Assembly: GCF_001488575.1 (NCBI RefSeq)
Contig: NZ_LN831302.1
Location: 1,798,001 to 1,862,000 of the forward strand
Direction: 5' to 3'
Length of the DNA stretch: 64,000 nucleotides
Origin: Halobacterium hubeiense
Lineage (GTDB): Archaea > Halobacteriota > Halobacteria > Halobacteriales > Halobacteriaceae
In this document: piece after piece, positions 35,461 to 45,224 of the stretch
Numbering within the stretch: the first letter of the stretch is position 1
Layout: every line of letters starts with the position of its first letter
Translations under genes and position numbers: made by a program
The notes under the pieces: model-generated
What the model was told of the DNA's origin: nothing
Database searches by the model: none
What the model saw: only the letters and a program-made list of their open reading frames with translations

Positions 35461-37101
35461 ATGCCGACGGAGACCGGGTACGACCCGACACTGGGAAGCA
35501 AGTTCGTGTTCGTTACTGGCGGGGTGATGTCCGGGCTGGGGAAAGGTATCACCGCCGCCAGCCTCGGCCGCCTCCTCTCGAACGCCGGATTCGACGTCAC
35601 GGCCGTCAAGATCGACCCCTACCTGAACGTGGACGCGGGGACGATGAACCCCTACCAGCACGGCGAGGTGTACGTGCTGAAGGACGGCGGGGAGGTCGAC
35701 CTCGATTTGGGGAACTACGAGCGGTTCCTCGACGTGGACATGACCTCCGACCACAACGTCACCACGGGGAAGGTCTACCAGCACGTCATCGAGCGCGAGC
35801 GCGCCGGCGACTACCTCGGGAAGACCGTCCAGATTATCCCCCACGTCACCGACGACATCAAGCGGCGCGTCCGCGAGGCCGCCGAGGGCTCCGACGTCTG
35901 CATCGTCGAAGTCGGCGGCACCGTCGGGGACATCGAGGGGATGCCGTTCCTCGAAGCGCTCCGGCAGTTCAGCCACGAGGAGGACGACGAGGACATCCTG
36001 TTCACGCACGTCACGCTCGTCCCGTACTCCCAGACGGGCGAGCAGAAGACGAAGCCGACCCAGCACTCCGTGAAGGAACTCCGGTCGATTGGTCTCCAGC
36101 CGGACGTCCTCGTGGGGCGCTGTGAGGACAAACTCGACCCCGACGTCAAGGAGAAAATCGCGCTGTTCTGCGACGTTCCGACCGACGCCGTCTTCTCGAA
36201 CCCGGACGTCGAGGACGTCTACCACGTCCCGCTCGTCGTCGAGGAGGAGGGGCTCGACGAGTACGTGATGGAGCAGTTCGACATCGCCGACGACGCGCTC
36301 CCGAAGGCCGAGCGCTCGACGGAGTGGCGCGACCTCGTCACCCGCGAGCGCACGGGCGAGGTGGACATCGCGCTCGTCGGGAAGTACGCCTTGGAGGACG
36401 CCTACATGAGCATCCACGAGGCGCTCAAGCACGCCGGCCTGGAGAAGGGCGTGGACGTGAACGTCCTCTGGGTGGACTCCGAGAAGATGAACGACGACCA
36501 CGAACAGCGCCTCCAGGAGGCCGACGGCGTCGTCGTCCCCGGCGGCTTCGGCTCCCGGGGCACCGAGGGGAAGATTCGCGCGATTCAGCACGCCCGCGAG
36601 CACGACGTTCCCTTCCTCGGGCTCTGTCTGGGCTTCCAGCTGGCGGTCGTGGAGTACGCGCGCAACGTCCTCGGGATGGCCGAGGCCCACTCCTCCGAGA
36701 TTAACGAGGACACGCCGTACCCCGTCATCGACCTGCTCCCCGAGCAGTACGACTTAGAGGACCTCGGTGGGACGATGCGGCTGGGCGCCCACGAGACCCA
36801 GATTCAGCCGGGGACGCTCGCCCACGAGCTGTACGGCGACACCTCCTGCACGGAGCGGCACCGCCACCGCTACGAGGTCAACCCCGACTACATCGACGAC
36901 CTCACCGAGAACGGCCTGACGTTCTCCGGGGAGGCGGGCAACCGCATGGAGATTCTGGAGTACGACGACCATCCGTTCTTCTTCGGGACGCAGTTCCACC
37001 CCGAGTTCCGGTCGCGCCCCACTCGCGCGAGCCCGCCGTTCGTCGGGCTGCTCGACGCCGTCCTCGACGAAACCGAGACGGAAGCGGAGGTGGTGAACTG
37101 A
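35461..37101 (+). CDS. pyrG: CTP synthase
   Basis: The 546-residue enzyme makes CTP from UTP, ATP and glutamine. The N-terminal synthetase has [10 protein letters not shown] (P-loop) and the [11 protein letters not shown] stretch. The C-terminal glutamine amidotransferase has the nucleophile in LGLCLGFQ and a late HPEF. The length is normal. Its stop overlaps the guaAb start by one base, so the two nucleotide-biosynthesis genes are co-transcribed. Confidence 0.97.
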   Translation: MPTETGYDPTLGSKFVFVTGGVMSGLGKGITAASLGRLLSNAGFDVTAVKIDPYLNVDAGTMNPYQHGEVYVLKDGGEVDLDLGNYERFLDVDMTSDHNVTTGKVYQHVIERERAGDYLGKTVQIIPHVTDDIKRRVREAAEGSDVCIVEVGGTVGDIEGMPFLEALRQFSHEEDDEDILFTHVTLVPYSQTGEQKTKPTQHSVKELRSIGLQPDVLVGRCEDKLDPDVKEKIALFCDVPTDAVFSNPDVEDVYHVPLVVEEEGLDEYVMEQFDIADDALPKAERSTEWRDLVTRERTGEVDIALVGKYALEDAYMSIHEALKHAGLEKGVDVNVLWVDSEKMNDDHEQRLQEADGVVVPGGFGSRGTEGKIRAIQHAREHDVPFLGLCLGFQLAVVEYARNVLGMAEAHSSEINEDTPYPVIDLLPEQYDLEDLGGTMRLGAHETQIQPGTLAHELYGDTSCTERHRHRYEVNPDYIDDLTENGLTFSGEAGNRMEILEYDDHPFFFGTQFHPEFRSRPTRASPPFVGLLDAVLDETETEAEVVN

Positions 37102-38018
37102 TGGTCGACGTCAAGGAGTTCGTCGCCGACGCCAAGGCCGAGATTCGGGAGAAACTCGGCGACGAGACCGCCATCATCGCGCTGTCGGGCGGCGTGGACT
37201 CGTCTACCGCCGCCGCGCTGGCGTACGAGGCGGTCGGCGACCAGCTCGTCCCCGTCTACGTGGACACCGGCCTGATGCGGAAGGGCGAGACCGAGGAGAT
37301 TCGGGAGGTCTTCGACTACATGGACAGCCTCCGCGTCGTGGAGGCCCAAGACCGCTTCTTCGACGAACTGGCGGGCGTCACGGACCCCGAGGAGAAGCGC
37401 CACGTCATCGGCGAGCAGTTCATCCGGGAGTTCGAGACGGTCGCCGAGGAGGTCGACGCAGAGTACCTCGTGCAGGGGACCATCTACCCGGACCGCATCG
37501 AGAGCGAGGGCACAATCAAGAGCCACCACAACGTCGGCGGACTGCCCGAGCGCGTCGGCTTTGAGGGCATCGTGGAGCCGATGCGCGACCTCTACAAGGA
37601 CGAGGTGCGGGAGGTCGCCCGCCACCTCGACCTCGAAGAGATCATCAGCGAGCGGATGCCGTTCCCCGGACCCGGCCTCGCCGTGCGCGTCATCGGCGAA
37701 GCCACGCCGGAGAAGGTCGAGGTCGCCCGCGAGGCGACCGCCGTCGTCGAGGAGGAACTGGAGGAGTACGACCCGTGGCAGGCGTTCGCCGCCGTCCTCG
37801 GGAAGGCCACCGGCGTGAAGGGCGACAACCGCGTCCACGGCTACGTGATCGCCGTCCGCTCCGTCGAATCGCGCGACGGGATGACCGCGCGCGCCCAGGA
37901 ACTGGAGTGGGAGACCCTCCAGCGCCTCCAGTCGCGCATCGCGGGGACCATCGACAACGTCTCCCGCGTCGTCTACGACGTCACCCACAAACCACCCGCG
38001 ACAATCGAGTACGAATGA
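37101..38018 (+). CDS. guaAb: GMP synthase subunit B
   Basis: The 305-residue ATP-pyrophosphatase subunit converts XMP to GMP. The P-loop [11 protein letters not shown] is near residue 28, and the C-terminal dimerisation domain ends with KPPATIEYE. In archaea the glutaminase is a separate subunit (GuaAa), which is not in this window. The ATG overlaps the pyrG stop, and its own stop overlaps the next start, forming a tight operon. Confidence 0.96.
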   Translation: MVDVKEFVADAKAEIREKLGDETAIIALSGGVDSSTAAALAYEAVGDQLVPVYVDTGLMRKGETEEIREVFDYMDSLRVVEAQDRFFDELAGVTDPEEKRHVIGEQFIREFETVAEEVDAEYLVQGTIYPDRIESEGTIKSHHNVGGLPERVGFEGIVEPMRDLYKDEVREVARHLDLEEIISERMPFPGPGLAVRVIGEATPEKVEVAREATAVVEEELEEYDPWQAFAAVLGKATGVKGDNRVHGYVIAVRSVESRDGMTARAQELEWETLQRLQSRIAGTIDNVSRVVYDVTHKPPATIEYE

Positions 38019-38341
38019 AGGCTATCGTCGTCGGTCCAGACCGCGGCATCGTCGACGCCCTCGAGAGCGAGGGCGTGGAAGTCATCAGCATCGAGGGCGT
38101 CGCCTCGGGGGAGCGCCTCGAAGACGCCGGCGTCGCGGACGCCGACCTGCTGGTCATCACGGACGCCGCCGAGGCGACCGCCATCCCGGTCGCCCGCGAG
38201 CAGAACGCGGACCTGAAAACGGTCGCGTACACGCCGGACTCGATGCCGGAGTTCGTGAAAGGCGTCCTCGACCTCGCGGTCGATCCCGCGCTGCTCGGCC
38301 CGGAGACGGTTGCCGAGGAGCTCGTCGAACCCGACAGCTAA
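38015..38341 (+). CDS. Small NAD-binding-like protein, 108 residues
   Basis: The protein looks like half of a TrkA-N Rossmann unit ([20 protein letters not shown], then [16 protein letters not shown]), with no second domain. It is possibly the haloarchaeal DUF7126 family (recall, low certainty). The ATG overlaps the guaAb stop (ATGA), so it is co-translated with the nucleotide operon. The function is unknown; a regulatory or ligand-sensing role is possible. Confidence 0.65.
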   Translation: MKAIVVGPDRGIVDALESEGVEVISIEGVASGERLEDAGVADADLLVITDAAEATAIPVAREQNADLKTVAYTPDSMPEFVKGVLDLAVDPALLGPETVAEELVEPDS

Positions 38342-38366
38342 GGGCGTTCGGCCGCTCGCTTCTGCC

Positions 38367-38681
38367 GTGTCACTCGATTGCTACCCCGACCTCGCGCCCG
38401 AGACCGGCGAGGTCGTCACGGAGGAGCTGTACTACTCGCCGGACGAGCTCGTGAAGGCGTTCGCGCTCGGCCCCGGCGCCGAAGTCGAACCCCACGAGCA
38501 CGGCGACCAGACGAACACCTTCCACGTGCTGGAAGGTGAACTCGTCGTCGTGCAGGGCGACAGCGAGGAGGTCGTCGAGGCGCCGGGCGTGGTCGTCCAC
38601 GAGCGCGGCGTCGCCCACGGCGCGCGCAACGAGAGCGACGACGTGGCGGTGTTCACGGCGACGATGGCGCCGATGGGCTGA
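38367..38681 (+). CDS. Small cupin-domain protein
   Basis: The 104-residue protein has a single cupin barrel with metal-ligand motif PHEHGDQTNTFHVLEGE (residues 41-57) and a second motif near GVAHGARNES. It starts with GTG at 38367. It may bind a divalent metal, but no reaction can be assigned. It follows the nucleotide operon after a short gap. Confidence 0.8.
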   Translation: MSLDCYPDLAPETGEVVTEELYYSPDELVKAFALGPGAEVEPHEHGDQTNTFHVLEGELVVVQGDSEEVVEAPGVVVHERGVAHGARNESDDVAVFTATMAPMG

Positions 38682-38912
38682 CTACCGGCCCACTTCGACG
38701 CTCGTGTAGAGCATCCAGACTCCGAGCGCGCCGAGCAGGGGGACGACGGCGGCCGCGATGGCCATGGCGGCGGTCCACGCGAGCGGCCGCGGGCTGTGCG
38801 CGCTGGCGTCTCGGTAGATGCCGGCGGTCGGAATCCCGACGAGCAGGACGCCAGCGGCGACGAACACCGAGAGCATCTCGGCCTGCGGGCTCGCGAGGAG
38901 GGCAAACGACAT
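38682..38912 (-). CDS. Small membrane protein, 76 residues
   Basis: The protein has two hydrophobic helices (about 14-32 and 47-70) and no known motif. Its stop touches the cupin stop. It starts with ATG at 38912. The family is unknown. Confidence 0.55.
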   Translation of the reverse strand: MSFALLASPQAEMLSVFVAAGVLLVGIPTAGIYRDASAHSPRPLAWTAAMAIAAAVVPLLGALGVWMLYTSVEVGR

Positions 38913-38950
38913 ACTCGCCGGCTCGCTGGGGTTGGCGAAAGCCTTTGTGG

Positions 38951-39187
38951 TCAAATCGACAGCGCGACCGGGCGGCCCGGCCGCTGGCCCTCGCCGTCGA
39001 CGGCCGCGGAGTGGGGGCTGACGTGCTCCCAGCAGACGAACTTCTGGACGCTGCCGGGCTCGTAGAGGAAGTAGTCGGCGGGCTTCGAACAGAGCGCGCA
39101 CTCCGGGTCGCCGTCCGCGGCGTCGATGGCCGCCGACAGCGCCGCCTCCGCGCTCGCGTCCGTGTCGTCGCCGCTCGAAGCCGGCAT
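38951..39187 (-). CDS. Small cysteine-rich protein, 78 residues
   Basis: The protein has a CALC pair and a later CWEH, which could bind one zinc ion in a treble-clef-like fold. It is acidic and has no membrane segment. ATG at 39187. The function is unknown. Confidence 0.6.
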   Translation of the reverse strand: MPASSGDDTDASAEAALSAAIDAADGDPECALCSKPADYFLYEPGSVQKFVCWEHVSPHSAAVDGEGQRPGRPVALSI

Positions 39188-39230
39188 ACGCGTCGAGTAC
39201 GCCGCTCTCGTGTTTAAAATCTCGGGCAGT

Positions 39231-39935
39231 TCAGGGGGCGAGCCGGGCGAGGACGGGTATCTCCTCGCGGCGCTCCTCGGTGACTGCGTCCCACTCGATG
39301 CCCTCGGGTTTCTCGTCGGGCGCGTCGGTGTCGAGGACGCGCTCGGGCGTGACCACGTAGTCCATCGGCACGTCGTGGTCGCCGGTCGGAATCGCCTCGT
39401 CGACGACCTGTCGCTCGTGGACGGTCGTCACCGTGGTCGTGTCGTCGTCCACGCGGTCGAACTCCCGCAGCAGCGCGAATTCGAGGTCGCTGTATCCCTC
39501 GCCCTTGCCGACGCGCTCGCCGCGCTCCGTGACCGCGACGCTCCCCGAGACGATGAGGTCCACGGGTTCGACGTCCGCCGGCCCGACCGGCTCGCCGTGC
39601 TCGCTGATGCCGCTGACCGTCGTGGCGTCGTCGATGTCCGAGACTTCTGCGGGGTCCAGCCGAAGGAAGCACTCCTCGTCGCGGAGGCGCGGTACGGCGA
39701 CGTACACCGTCTTCCCCGCGCGCAGCGCCGCGCGGCGCACCGGCAACTGCGGCGCGTCGGGGTTCGCCTTCACCACGTCCGCGCTCGCCCACGCGTCCGT
39801 GTCGGCGAGCCGGTCTGCGGCGTCGCCGGCGTCCGCGAAGTTCGGGATGCGGCCGTGGGGCGGAAACGGGAAGCGGGCCTCGCCGCTCTCTTCGAGGTCG
39901 TCCCAGACGCGCTCGCGGAGGTCCTGCTTGTCCAT
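39231..39935 (-). CDS. 5-formyltetrahydrofolate cyclo-ligase family protein
   Basis: The 234-residue protein matches the 5-formyltetrahydrofolate cyclo-ligase family, which converts 5-formyl- to 5,10-methenyltetrahydrofolate. Family markers seen are a Lys-rich start (MDKQDLRERVWDDLEE), the NPDAPQLPVR region and GKGEGYSDLEFALL. The length is normal. Some archaeal relatives may act on other pterin or thiamine-like substrates. It is not in an evident operon. Confidence 0.8.
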   Translation of the reverse strand: MDKQDLRERVWDDLEESGEARFPFPPHGRIPNFADAGDAADRLADTDAWASADVVKANPDAPQLPVRRAALRAGKTVYVAVPRLRDEECFLRLDPAEVSDIDDATTVSGISEHGEPVGPADVEPVDLIVSGSVAVTERGERVGKGEGYSDLEFALLREFDRVDDDTTTVTTVHERQVVDEAIPTGDHDVPMDYVVTPERVLDTDAPDEKPEGIEWDAVTEERREEIPVLARLAP

Positions 39936-40053
39936 GCGTGGACGTGGGTGCCGGCGCGACGTGAACCCACGGCTTCACGAGGCGGAACTGCGCGCCGGCG
40001 CCGCCGTCCCTTTCCCCGAGCCGCCCGTGGTTGCGGACGTGACTGACTCGCAG

Positions 40054-41040
40054 ATGACCGCGTACGTGATCGAGGAGTACGGCGACCCGGACGCCTTCAC
40101 CGAGACGACCGTCGAGACGCCCGAGCCCGGCCCCGAGGAGGTCCGCGTGGAGGTCGCCGCGACCAGCCTCAACCCCGTCGACTACAAGATTCGCCGCGGC
40201 GACATCCCGGACTTCGCGCCGCCGTTCCCCGCGACCCTGCACTGCGACGTGGCGGGCGTCGTGGACGCCGTCGGCGACGACGTCGAGGCCTTCGACGTGG
40301 GCGACGAGGTGTACGGGATGCCGGGCGGCGCGGGCCGGCAGGGCGCGCTCGCGGACTACGTCGTCGGGCACGCCGGCACGTTCGCGCCCGCTCCCGACGC
40401 CATCTCGCTGGAGGACGCCGCCGCGCTCCCCGTCGTCTCCACCACCGCCTTGGAGATGCTCACCGACAAGGCCGACGTCGGCGAGGGCGACGAGGTAATC
40501 GTCTACGGCGCCAGCGGCGGCGTCGGCCACATCGGCGTCCAGCTCGCGGCGGACCTCGACGCGGAGGTCACCGCGACCGGCTCGACCGCCGAGAAGCGCG
40601 ACCTCGCCACCGAACTCGGCGCGGACGCGACCGTGGACTACACGACCACCGACGTCGCCGACTACACCGCCGAGTACGCTTCCGGCGGCGGCTTCGACGT
40701 GGTGTTCGACCCGGTCGGCGACGACCACATCCAGACGGCCTTCGACGCCGTACGGCCGTTCGGGACGGTCGTCACCACCGAGTCCAGTTCCACGCAGGAC
40801 CTCTCGGCGATGCACGCCAACTCCCTCGAACTCGGCGTCGTCTTGGTCATCCTCCCCGTGTTGCTGGGCGACCGACAGGAGCGCATCGGCGAGGAACTCC
40901 GCGAGATAGCGTCGCTCGTCGACGACGGCGCCGTCGAACCGGTTGTCTCGGAGTACTTCACGTTCGACGAGGTCGCCGACGCCCACCGCCGCGGCGAGGC
41001 CGGCGACTTCCACGGCAAGCTCGTGCTCACTCGCGAGTAG
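40054..41040 (+). CDS. Zinc-independent quinone oxidoreductase-like MDR protein
   Basis: The 328-residue medium-chain dehydrogenase has the NADPH motif GASGGVGHIGVQLA and lacks the zinc-binding cysteines, as do zeta-crystallin-like quinone reductases. It is cytoplasmic. A GTG start 15 bases upstream (40039) is also possible; I prefer the ATG at 40054 at the domain edge. The substrate is unknown. Confidence 0.87.
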   Translation: MTAYVIEEYGDPDAFTETTVETPEPGPEEVRVEVAATSLNPVDYKIRRGDIPDFAPPFPATLHCDVAGVVDAVGDDVEAFDVGDEVYGMPGGAGRQGALADYVVGHAGTFAPAPDAISLEDAAALPVVSTTALEMLTDKADVGEGDEVIVYGASGGVGHIGVQLAADLDAEVTATGSTAEKRDLATELGADATVDYTTTDVADYTAEYASGGGFDVVFDPVGDDHIQTAFDAVRPFGTVVTTESSSTQDLSAMHANSLELGVVLVILPVLLGDRQERIGEELREIASLVDDGAVEPVVSEYFTFDEVADAHRRGEAGDFHGKLVLTRE

Positions 41041-41216
41041 GCTGCGCGGACTGCGCGCCGCCCCCGCGGCCCCGCGTGACCCCGGTGTGGCCCGGGCAGT
41101 CGGGGGCGACTGCGATTAAATTCGGATTAATTGGGCTTTAGGCGCGCTTTCGGAGCGGAAATCCGGCTTCACGGCTGTCCCCGTTGAAGTGGGTCGGAGT
41201 CCGAGGGCCAGTCGCA

Positions 41217-41957
41217 ATGAACGCATCAAAGCTGCTCACGCTGGTCGTCGCGGCGACCGTCCTCGTCGGCGGCGTCGCGGCGGTCGGCGCCGCGACCCCC
41301 GGCAACGCACCGACAGACGCACCCGGCGAAGCGAACGGGAACTCCCCGGACGACGCCGGCGACGACGAATCGGGCGGCGAGGAATCGGACGCTGACGACG
41401 GCGACGCCAGCGATTCCGACGCCGACGAGGCCGAGGCCGACGACGCCGACGAAGCGGGCGACTCGGACGAAGCGGCTGACGACGAATCCGACGAGGAGAA
41501 CGAGTCCGACGACGACCGCGACGCCGGTCCCGCCGCGAACGCCCCCGCACACGCCGGCCCGAACGGCACGAACGCCTCGGTGAACGCGACGAACGCCACG
41601 AGCGCCGACGCGAACGCGTCCGCGCCCGCGCCCGAAGCCGGCGAGCGCGGCCCGCCGACGGACCTCCCCGAACAGGTCCCCGACCAGGTCACGACCATCC
41701 ACGAGCAGATTCAGTCGTTCCTCGGCGGTGAGGTTGAGGACCTCGGGAGCTCGCTGAGCGGCCTGCTGGCCGACGACGCCGACGAGTCGGACGACGAGGA
41801 GACCGAGACCAACGAGACCGAAACCAACGAGACGGTGACCGACGAGACCGTCGACGTCGAGACCACCGACAACGAGACGACGGACGACGACACTGCCGAC
41901 AACGAGACCGTCGTCAACGAGACGACCACGTCCGCGAGCGTCGCGTCGCTCGCGTAA
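41217..41957 (+). CDS. Secreted acidic low-complexity protein
   Basis: The 246-residue protein has a Sec-type signal peptide (LLTLVVAATVLVGGVAAVGA, then a likely AxA cleavage near residue 26). The mature part is mostly Asp, Glu, Ser, Thr and Asn. It contains repeated NET, NAT and NGT sequons, so it is probably N-glycosylated by the archaeal Agl system. There is no catalytic motif. It may be an extracellular cation-binding protein. The 176-base upstream region holds an AT-rich stretch (41115-41140). Confidence 0.7.
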   Translation: MNASKLLTLVVAATVLVGGVAAVGAATPGNAPTDAPGEANGNSPDDAGDDESGGEESDADDGDASDSDADEAEADDADEAGDSDEAADDESDEENESDDDRDAGPAANAPAHAGPNGTNASVNATNATSADANASAPAPEAGERGPPTDLPEQVPDQVTTIHEQIQSFLGGEVEDLGSSLSGLLADDADESDDEETETNETETNETVTDETVDVETTDNETTDDDTADNETVVNETTTSASVASLA

Positions 41958-42013
41958 CGTTTCTGACGCCGCCGTGCCGTTCTTTTCCGACCGATTCGCC
42001 GCGGAGCCGCCGA

Positions 42014-42649
42014 CTACGCGTCCCCGCGGCTCGCGAGCCCGACGAGGTGCCCGATTTCGGGCACGACGACGTCCGCGCTGCCGAGTGCAGCGGCGTGCTC
42101 GCTGCCCGGCAGGCAGAACACGGGCACGCCGTCGGCGACGCCCGCGGTGGCGCGCGTGGCGACGACCTTCTCGCCGATTTCCTCGTAGGAGCGCCGGCGG
42201 AACAGCTCGCCGAACCCCGGCAGTTCCTTCTCGAACAGCGGCTCGGCGGCCTCCACGGTGACGTCGTCCGGGGTGACGCCTGTGCCGCCGGTGGTGACGA
42301 CGACGTCGACGTCGCCGCGGCCGGCGAGGTTGTCGATGCCGCCCTGCACGCGGTCGTAGCTGTCCCGGACGAGTTCGCGCGTGACGACCTCGTGGCCGTC
42401 AGCCTCGAAGGCCGCGGCGATGGCGTCGCCGGCGGGGTCGTCGTCCAGCGAGCGCGAGGAGGACACGGTGAGAATCGCGACGCCGACGCGCTCGACGTCG
42501 TGGTGGTGGTGGTCGTGGTCCGCCTCGTCGTCGTGTTCGTGGGGCTCGCTCTCCTCGGTCAGCGGGTCGTCGTCCGGTTCGTCGCTGGCGTCGTCTGCCG
42601 GCGTCTCGTCGTCGTCCACGCGCGTGTCCCGGGATTGGAAGTCGACCAT
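42014..42649 (-). CDS. moaB: Molybdenum cofactor biosynthesis protein MoaB-like
   Basis: The 211-residue protein has the MoaB/MogA fold: VGVAILTVSSSRSL, TTGGTGVTPDDVT and PVFCLPGSEHAA. MoaB adenylylates molybdopterin before metal insertion. It carries a roughly 52-residue N-terminal extension absent from bacterial MoaB, rich in Asp and Glu and containing HEHDDEADHDHHHHD, which could bind metal ions. I start at ATG 42649; a GTG lies just upstream. Confidence 0.88.
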   Translation of the reverse strand: MVDFQSRDTRVDDDETPADDASDEPDDDPLTEESEPHEHDDEADHDHHHHDVERVGVAILTVSSSRSLDDDPAGDAIAAAFEADGHEVVTRELVRDSYDRVQGGIDNLAGRGDVDVVVTTGGTGVTPDDVTVEAAEPLFEKELPGFGELFRRRSYEEIGEKVVATRATAGVADGVPVFCLPGSEHAAALGSADVVVPEIGHLVGLASRGDA

Positions 42650-42722
42650 GGCCACGGGTTCGCGCTCCGAGGGGAAAAGCGTGGACCCCACAGTTTTGGT
42701 CGGGGGCCGCGACGCCCCGCGC

Positions 42723-43769
42723 ATGCAGGCAGTCGAGTTCGCGGGCCACGGCGGAACCGAGGTCGTCGAGTACGGCGAAGTCCCCGACCCGGAGGTCGGC
42801 CGCGGCGAGGTGCTCGTGGACGTGAAGGCGGGCGCGCTCAACCACCTCGACGTGTGGACGCGCCGCGGGATGCCGCAACTCGACCTCGACATGCCCCACG
42901 TCCCGGGAAGCGACGCCGCGGGCGTCGTCACGGAGACGGGCGCGGACGTCACGCGCTTCGAGGCCGGCGACCGCGTGGCGGTGTCTGCGGGCGTCTTCTG
43001 CGGGGACTGCGAGTTCTGCCGGGACGGCGACTACCCGCTGTGCGCGTCGTTCCACGTACTCGGTGAGCACGTCCCGGGCGTCCACAGCGAGTACGCCGCG
43101 GTCCCCGAGGACAACCTCGTCGCGGTGCCCGAGGGCGTCGCGTGGGAGACGGCGGCGGCCGCACCCCTCGTGTTCCAGACGGCGTGGCGGATGCTGCACA
43201 CGCGCGCCGACGTCGAGGCCGGCGAGAAGGTCCTCGTCTTGGGGGCCAGCGGCGGCGTCGGCCACGCCGCCGTCCAGATTGCGGCCCACGCCGGCGCGGA
43301 AGTGTACGCGACCGCGAGCAGTCCGGAGAAGCTCCGGTACGCCGAGGAAATCGGCGCCGACCACGCCATCGACTACACGGAGACGGACTTCGCCGACGAG
43401 ATTCGCGCACGGACGGGCAAGCGCGGCGTGGACGTGGTCGTCGACCACGTCGGCGAGGCGACGTGGAGCGACTCCCTGCGCTCGCTGGCGAAGGGCGGCC
43501 GGCTCGTGACCTGCGGCGCGACCTCCGGCGGCCGCCCCGAGACGCACGTCCAGCGGCTGTTCTGGAACCAGCTCTCGGTGCTGGGGTCTACGATGGCGAC
43601 GCCCGGCGAGGCCGACGACGCGCTCTCGCTGGTCTGGGACGGCACCTTCGACGTGCGGATTCGGGACGTGCTCCCGATGAGCGAGACCGCACGCGCCCAC
43701 GAGCGACTGGAGAACCGGGAGGGCTTTGGGAAGGTAGTCGTAATCCCCGACAGCGAACGCCAATGGTGA
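42723..43769 (+). CDS. Alcohol dehydrogenase-like MDR protein with structural but not catalytic zinc site
   Basis: The 348-residue protein has the NAD(P) motif GASGGVGHAAVQIA and a structural zinc loop, Cys93/96/99/107. The usual catalytic zinc ligands are replaced: the usual Cys position reads GALNHLDV and the GHE position reads PGSDAAG. Thus it likely acts without catalytic zinc. The substrate is unknown. ATG at 42723. Confidence 0.85.
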   Translation: MQAVEFAGHGGTEVVEYGEVPDPEVGRGEVLVDVKAGALNHLDVWTRRGMPQLDLDMPHVPGSDAAGVVTETGADVTRFEAGDRVAVSAGVFCGDCEFCRDGDYPLCASFHVLGEHVPGVHSEYAAVPEDNLVAVPEGVAWETAAAAPLVFQTAWRMLHTRADVEAGEKVLVLGASGGVGHAAVQIAAHAGAEVYATASSPEKLRYAEEIGADHAIDYTETDFADEIRARTGKRGVDVVVDHVGEATWSDSLRSLAKGGRLVTCGATSGGRPETHVQRLFWNQLSVLGSTMATPGEADDALSLVWDGTFDVRIRDVLPMSETARAHERLENREGFGKVVVIPDSERQW

Positions 43770-43999
43770 CCCACGACCCCCGCGAGGACCACGACGACGC
43801 CGGCGGCATGAGCGAGCGCGCGCAGTGGTTCGTCGTCGCCGCGCTCGTCGTCTCCGGAATTGTCGCGCCGCTGTACCTCTACGTCGTCGGCCCGGGGAGT
43901 TTCGGGCTCGGGTTCCGGGACACGTACCTCGCGGTGCCGATGGTGCCCGCGATACTGCTCGGCGCAATCGGCGTCTGGACGGCGGTCCGCGGCCAGTAG
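43763..43999 (+). CDS. Small membrane protein, 78 residues
   Basis: The protein has two helices (about 22-44 and 56-75) and an acidic N-terminus. The ATG overlaps the 3' end of the dehydrogenase gene by seven bases, so it is likely co-expressed. The family is unknown. Confidence 0.6.
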   Translation: MVTHDPREDHDDAGGMSERAQWFVVAALVVSGIVAPLYLYVVGPGSFGLGFRDTYLAVPMVPAILLGAIGVWTAVRGQ

Positions 44000-44001
44000 C
44001 C

Positions 44002-44418
44002 TCAGTCCTCGCGCAGCACGACGGCCTCCCGTTCGAAGCGCTCGCCGGTCCACGTCCACGCGTCCAGCAGCGCGGGGCGCGCGGCCAGCGACGCGAGCAC
44101 GTAGACGTACCCCGGCCACGACGCCTCCTCGCGGTCGGTGTCGCTCATCTGCGCCGGGCCGGCGGGGTGGGAGTGGTAGAAGCCGACGACCTCGCGGCCC
44201 GTCGCCTCGGCCTCGTCGAAGACAGAAAGCGTCGTCTCCGGGTCGAGTTCGTACGTGAGCCGGGGCGCGTCCGCCACGTTCGGGACGCGCCGAACCGCCT
44301 CCACGAGGACGCGGTCGTCCTCGCAGTAGCCGAGAAGCGCGCCGCAGGCCTCCCGCGGCGCGTCCGCTCGCGCGTGATCGAGCACCGCGTCGTAGGCCGC
44401 GCGACCGAGTTCGAGCAC
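44002..44418 (-). CDS. JAMM/MPN-domain metalloprotease, desampylase-like
   Basis: The 138-residue protein has a complete JAMM motif: Glu23, His82-x-His84, Ser92 and Asp95, in GFYHSHPAGPAQMSDTD. Its size matches the haloarchaeal JAMM1 protease that removes SAMP ubiquitin-like modifiers and may free sulfur carriers. I use GTG at 44418 as start because a TATA-like ATTTTT lies about 28 bases upstream. It is convergent with the small membrane gene. Confidence 0.87.
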   Translation of the reverse strand: MLELGRAAYDAVLDHARADAPREACGALLGYCEDDRVLVEAVRRVPNVADAPRLTYELDPETTLSVFDEAEATGREVVGFYHSHPAGPAQMSDTDREEASWPGYVYVLASLAARPALLDAWTWTGERFEREAVVLRED

Positions 44419-44465
44419 ACCCGTACTTCGTGGTGGAGCCGGAAAAATCCGCCCGACGGCTCGCG

Positions 44466-45089
44466 TTACTCGCGGGTGCCGTCCGGCACCGGGTCGGCGT
44501 CGCCCTCGAAGTCCCGGCGCATCGCGATTTCGAACCACGGGCACAGCCGGAGCTGGCGGTAGTAGCGGGGGTTCTCGTAGAGGTCCTCGTAGTCCGCCCA
44601 GAGGACGCCGCCGACCTCGTCAGGGTCGGGGTCGAGGCTCGTGTCCGAGAGCGTCGCCACCAGCACCGCGCAGACCTCCCACTCGAGGCCCTCGTCGAGG
44701 TAGTGGCGCTTGTACTCGAAGCGGTCCGTGACTTCGAGGTCGTCGTACTGGTCGGGCGTGATGCCCAGCTCCTCTTCGAGGCGCTCGCGGGTGGCCTCCT
44801 TCTGGGTCTGTCCCTCGACGGGGTGGCTGGCGACGGTGCCGTCCCAGTGGGTGTCCCAGAGGCGCTTGCGGGCGGCGCGCTGGGCGAGCAGCACGCGGCC
44901 GTCCTCGTCGAACAGCAGGCACGTGAACGCGCGGTGGCGGATGCCGTCGCCCGTGTGGGCGTCCAGGCGGTTCACGAGGCCTTCCTTCTCGTCGTAGGCG
45001 TCGACGGCCACGACGTCCTGTTCGGCGTTCTCCGCGGTCTCGTCGGTGCGCGCGGACTGGACGGGCGCGTCGGCCCCTGAATCGCTCAT
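44466..45089 (-). CDS. idi: Isopentenyl-diphosphate delta-isomerase, type I (Nudix)
   Basis: The 207-residue protein is the Nudix-type IPP isomerase that makes dimethylallyl diphosphate for ether lipids and carotenoids. The metal ligands His45, His52 and His89 and the glutamates in EGLEWEVC are in place. In VASHP, residue 87 is Ala where bacterial and eukaryotic enzymes have the catalytic Cys (VCGHP in E. coli). The acidic N-terminal extension of about 25 residues is halophile-like. A type II enzyme is not in the window. Confidence 0.87.
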   Translation of the reverse strand: MSDSGADAPVQSARTDETAENAEQDVVAVDAYDEKEGLVNRLDAHTGDGIRHRAFTCLLFDEDGRVLLAQRAARKRLWDTHWDGTVASHPVEGQTQKEATRERLEEELGITPDQYDDLEVTDRFEYKRHYLDEGLEWEVCAVLVATLSDTSLDPDPDEVGGVLWADYEDLYENPRYYRQLRLCPWFEIAMRRDFEGDADPVPDGTRE

Positions 45090-45224
45090 GCCCGCAACGA
45101 CGGGAACGTGGGTAAATAGCGCTTCGACTCGGGGCGGTCGGCCGCCTGACCGGAGCTTCCACTCCGTCGAGGATATACTTTTTACCCGAGGGCGTCAGAG
45201 TCGAGAGCAGAAGCGATAGCGAAG

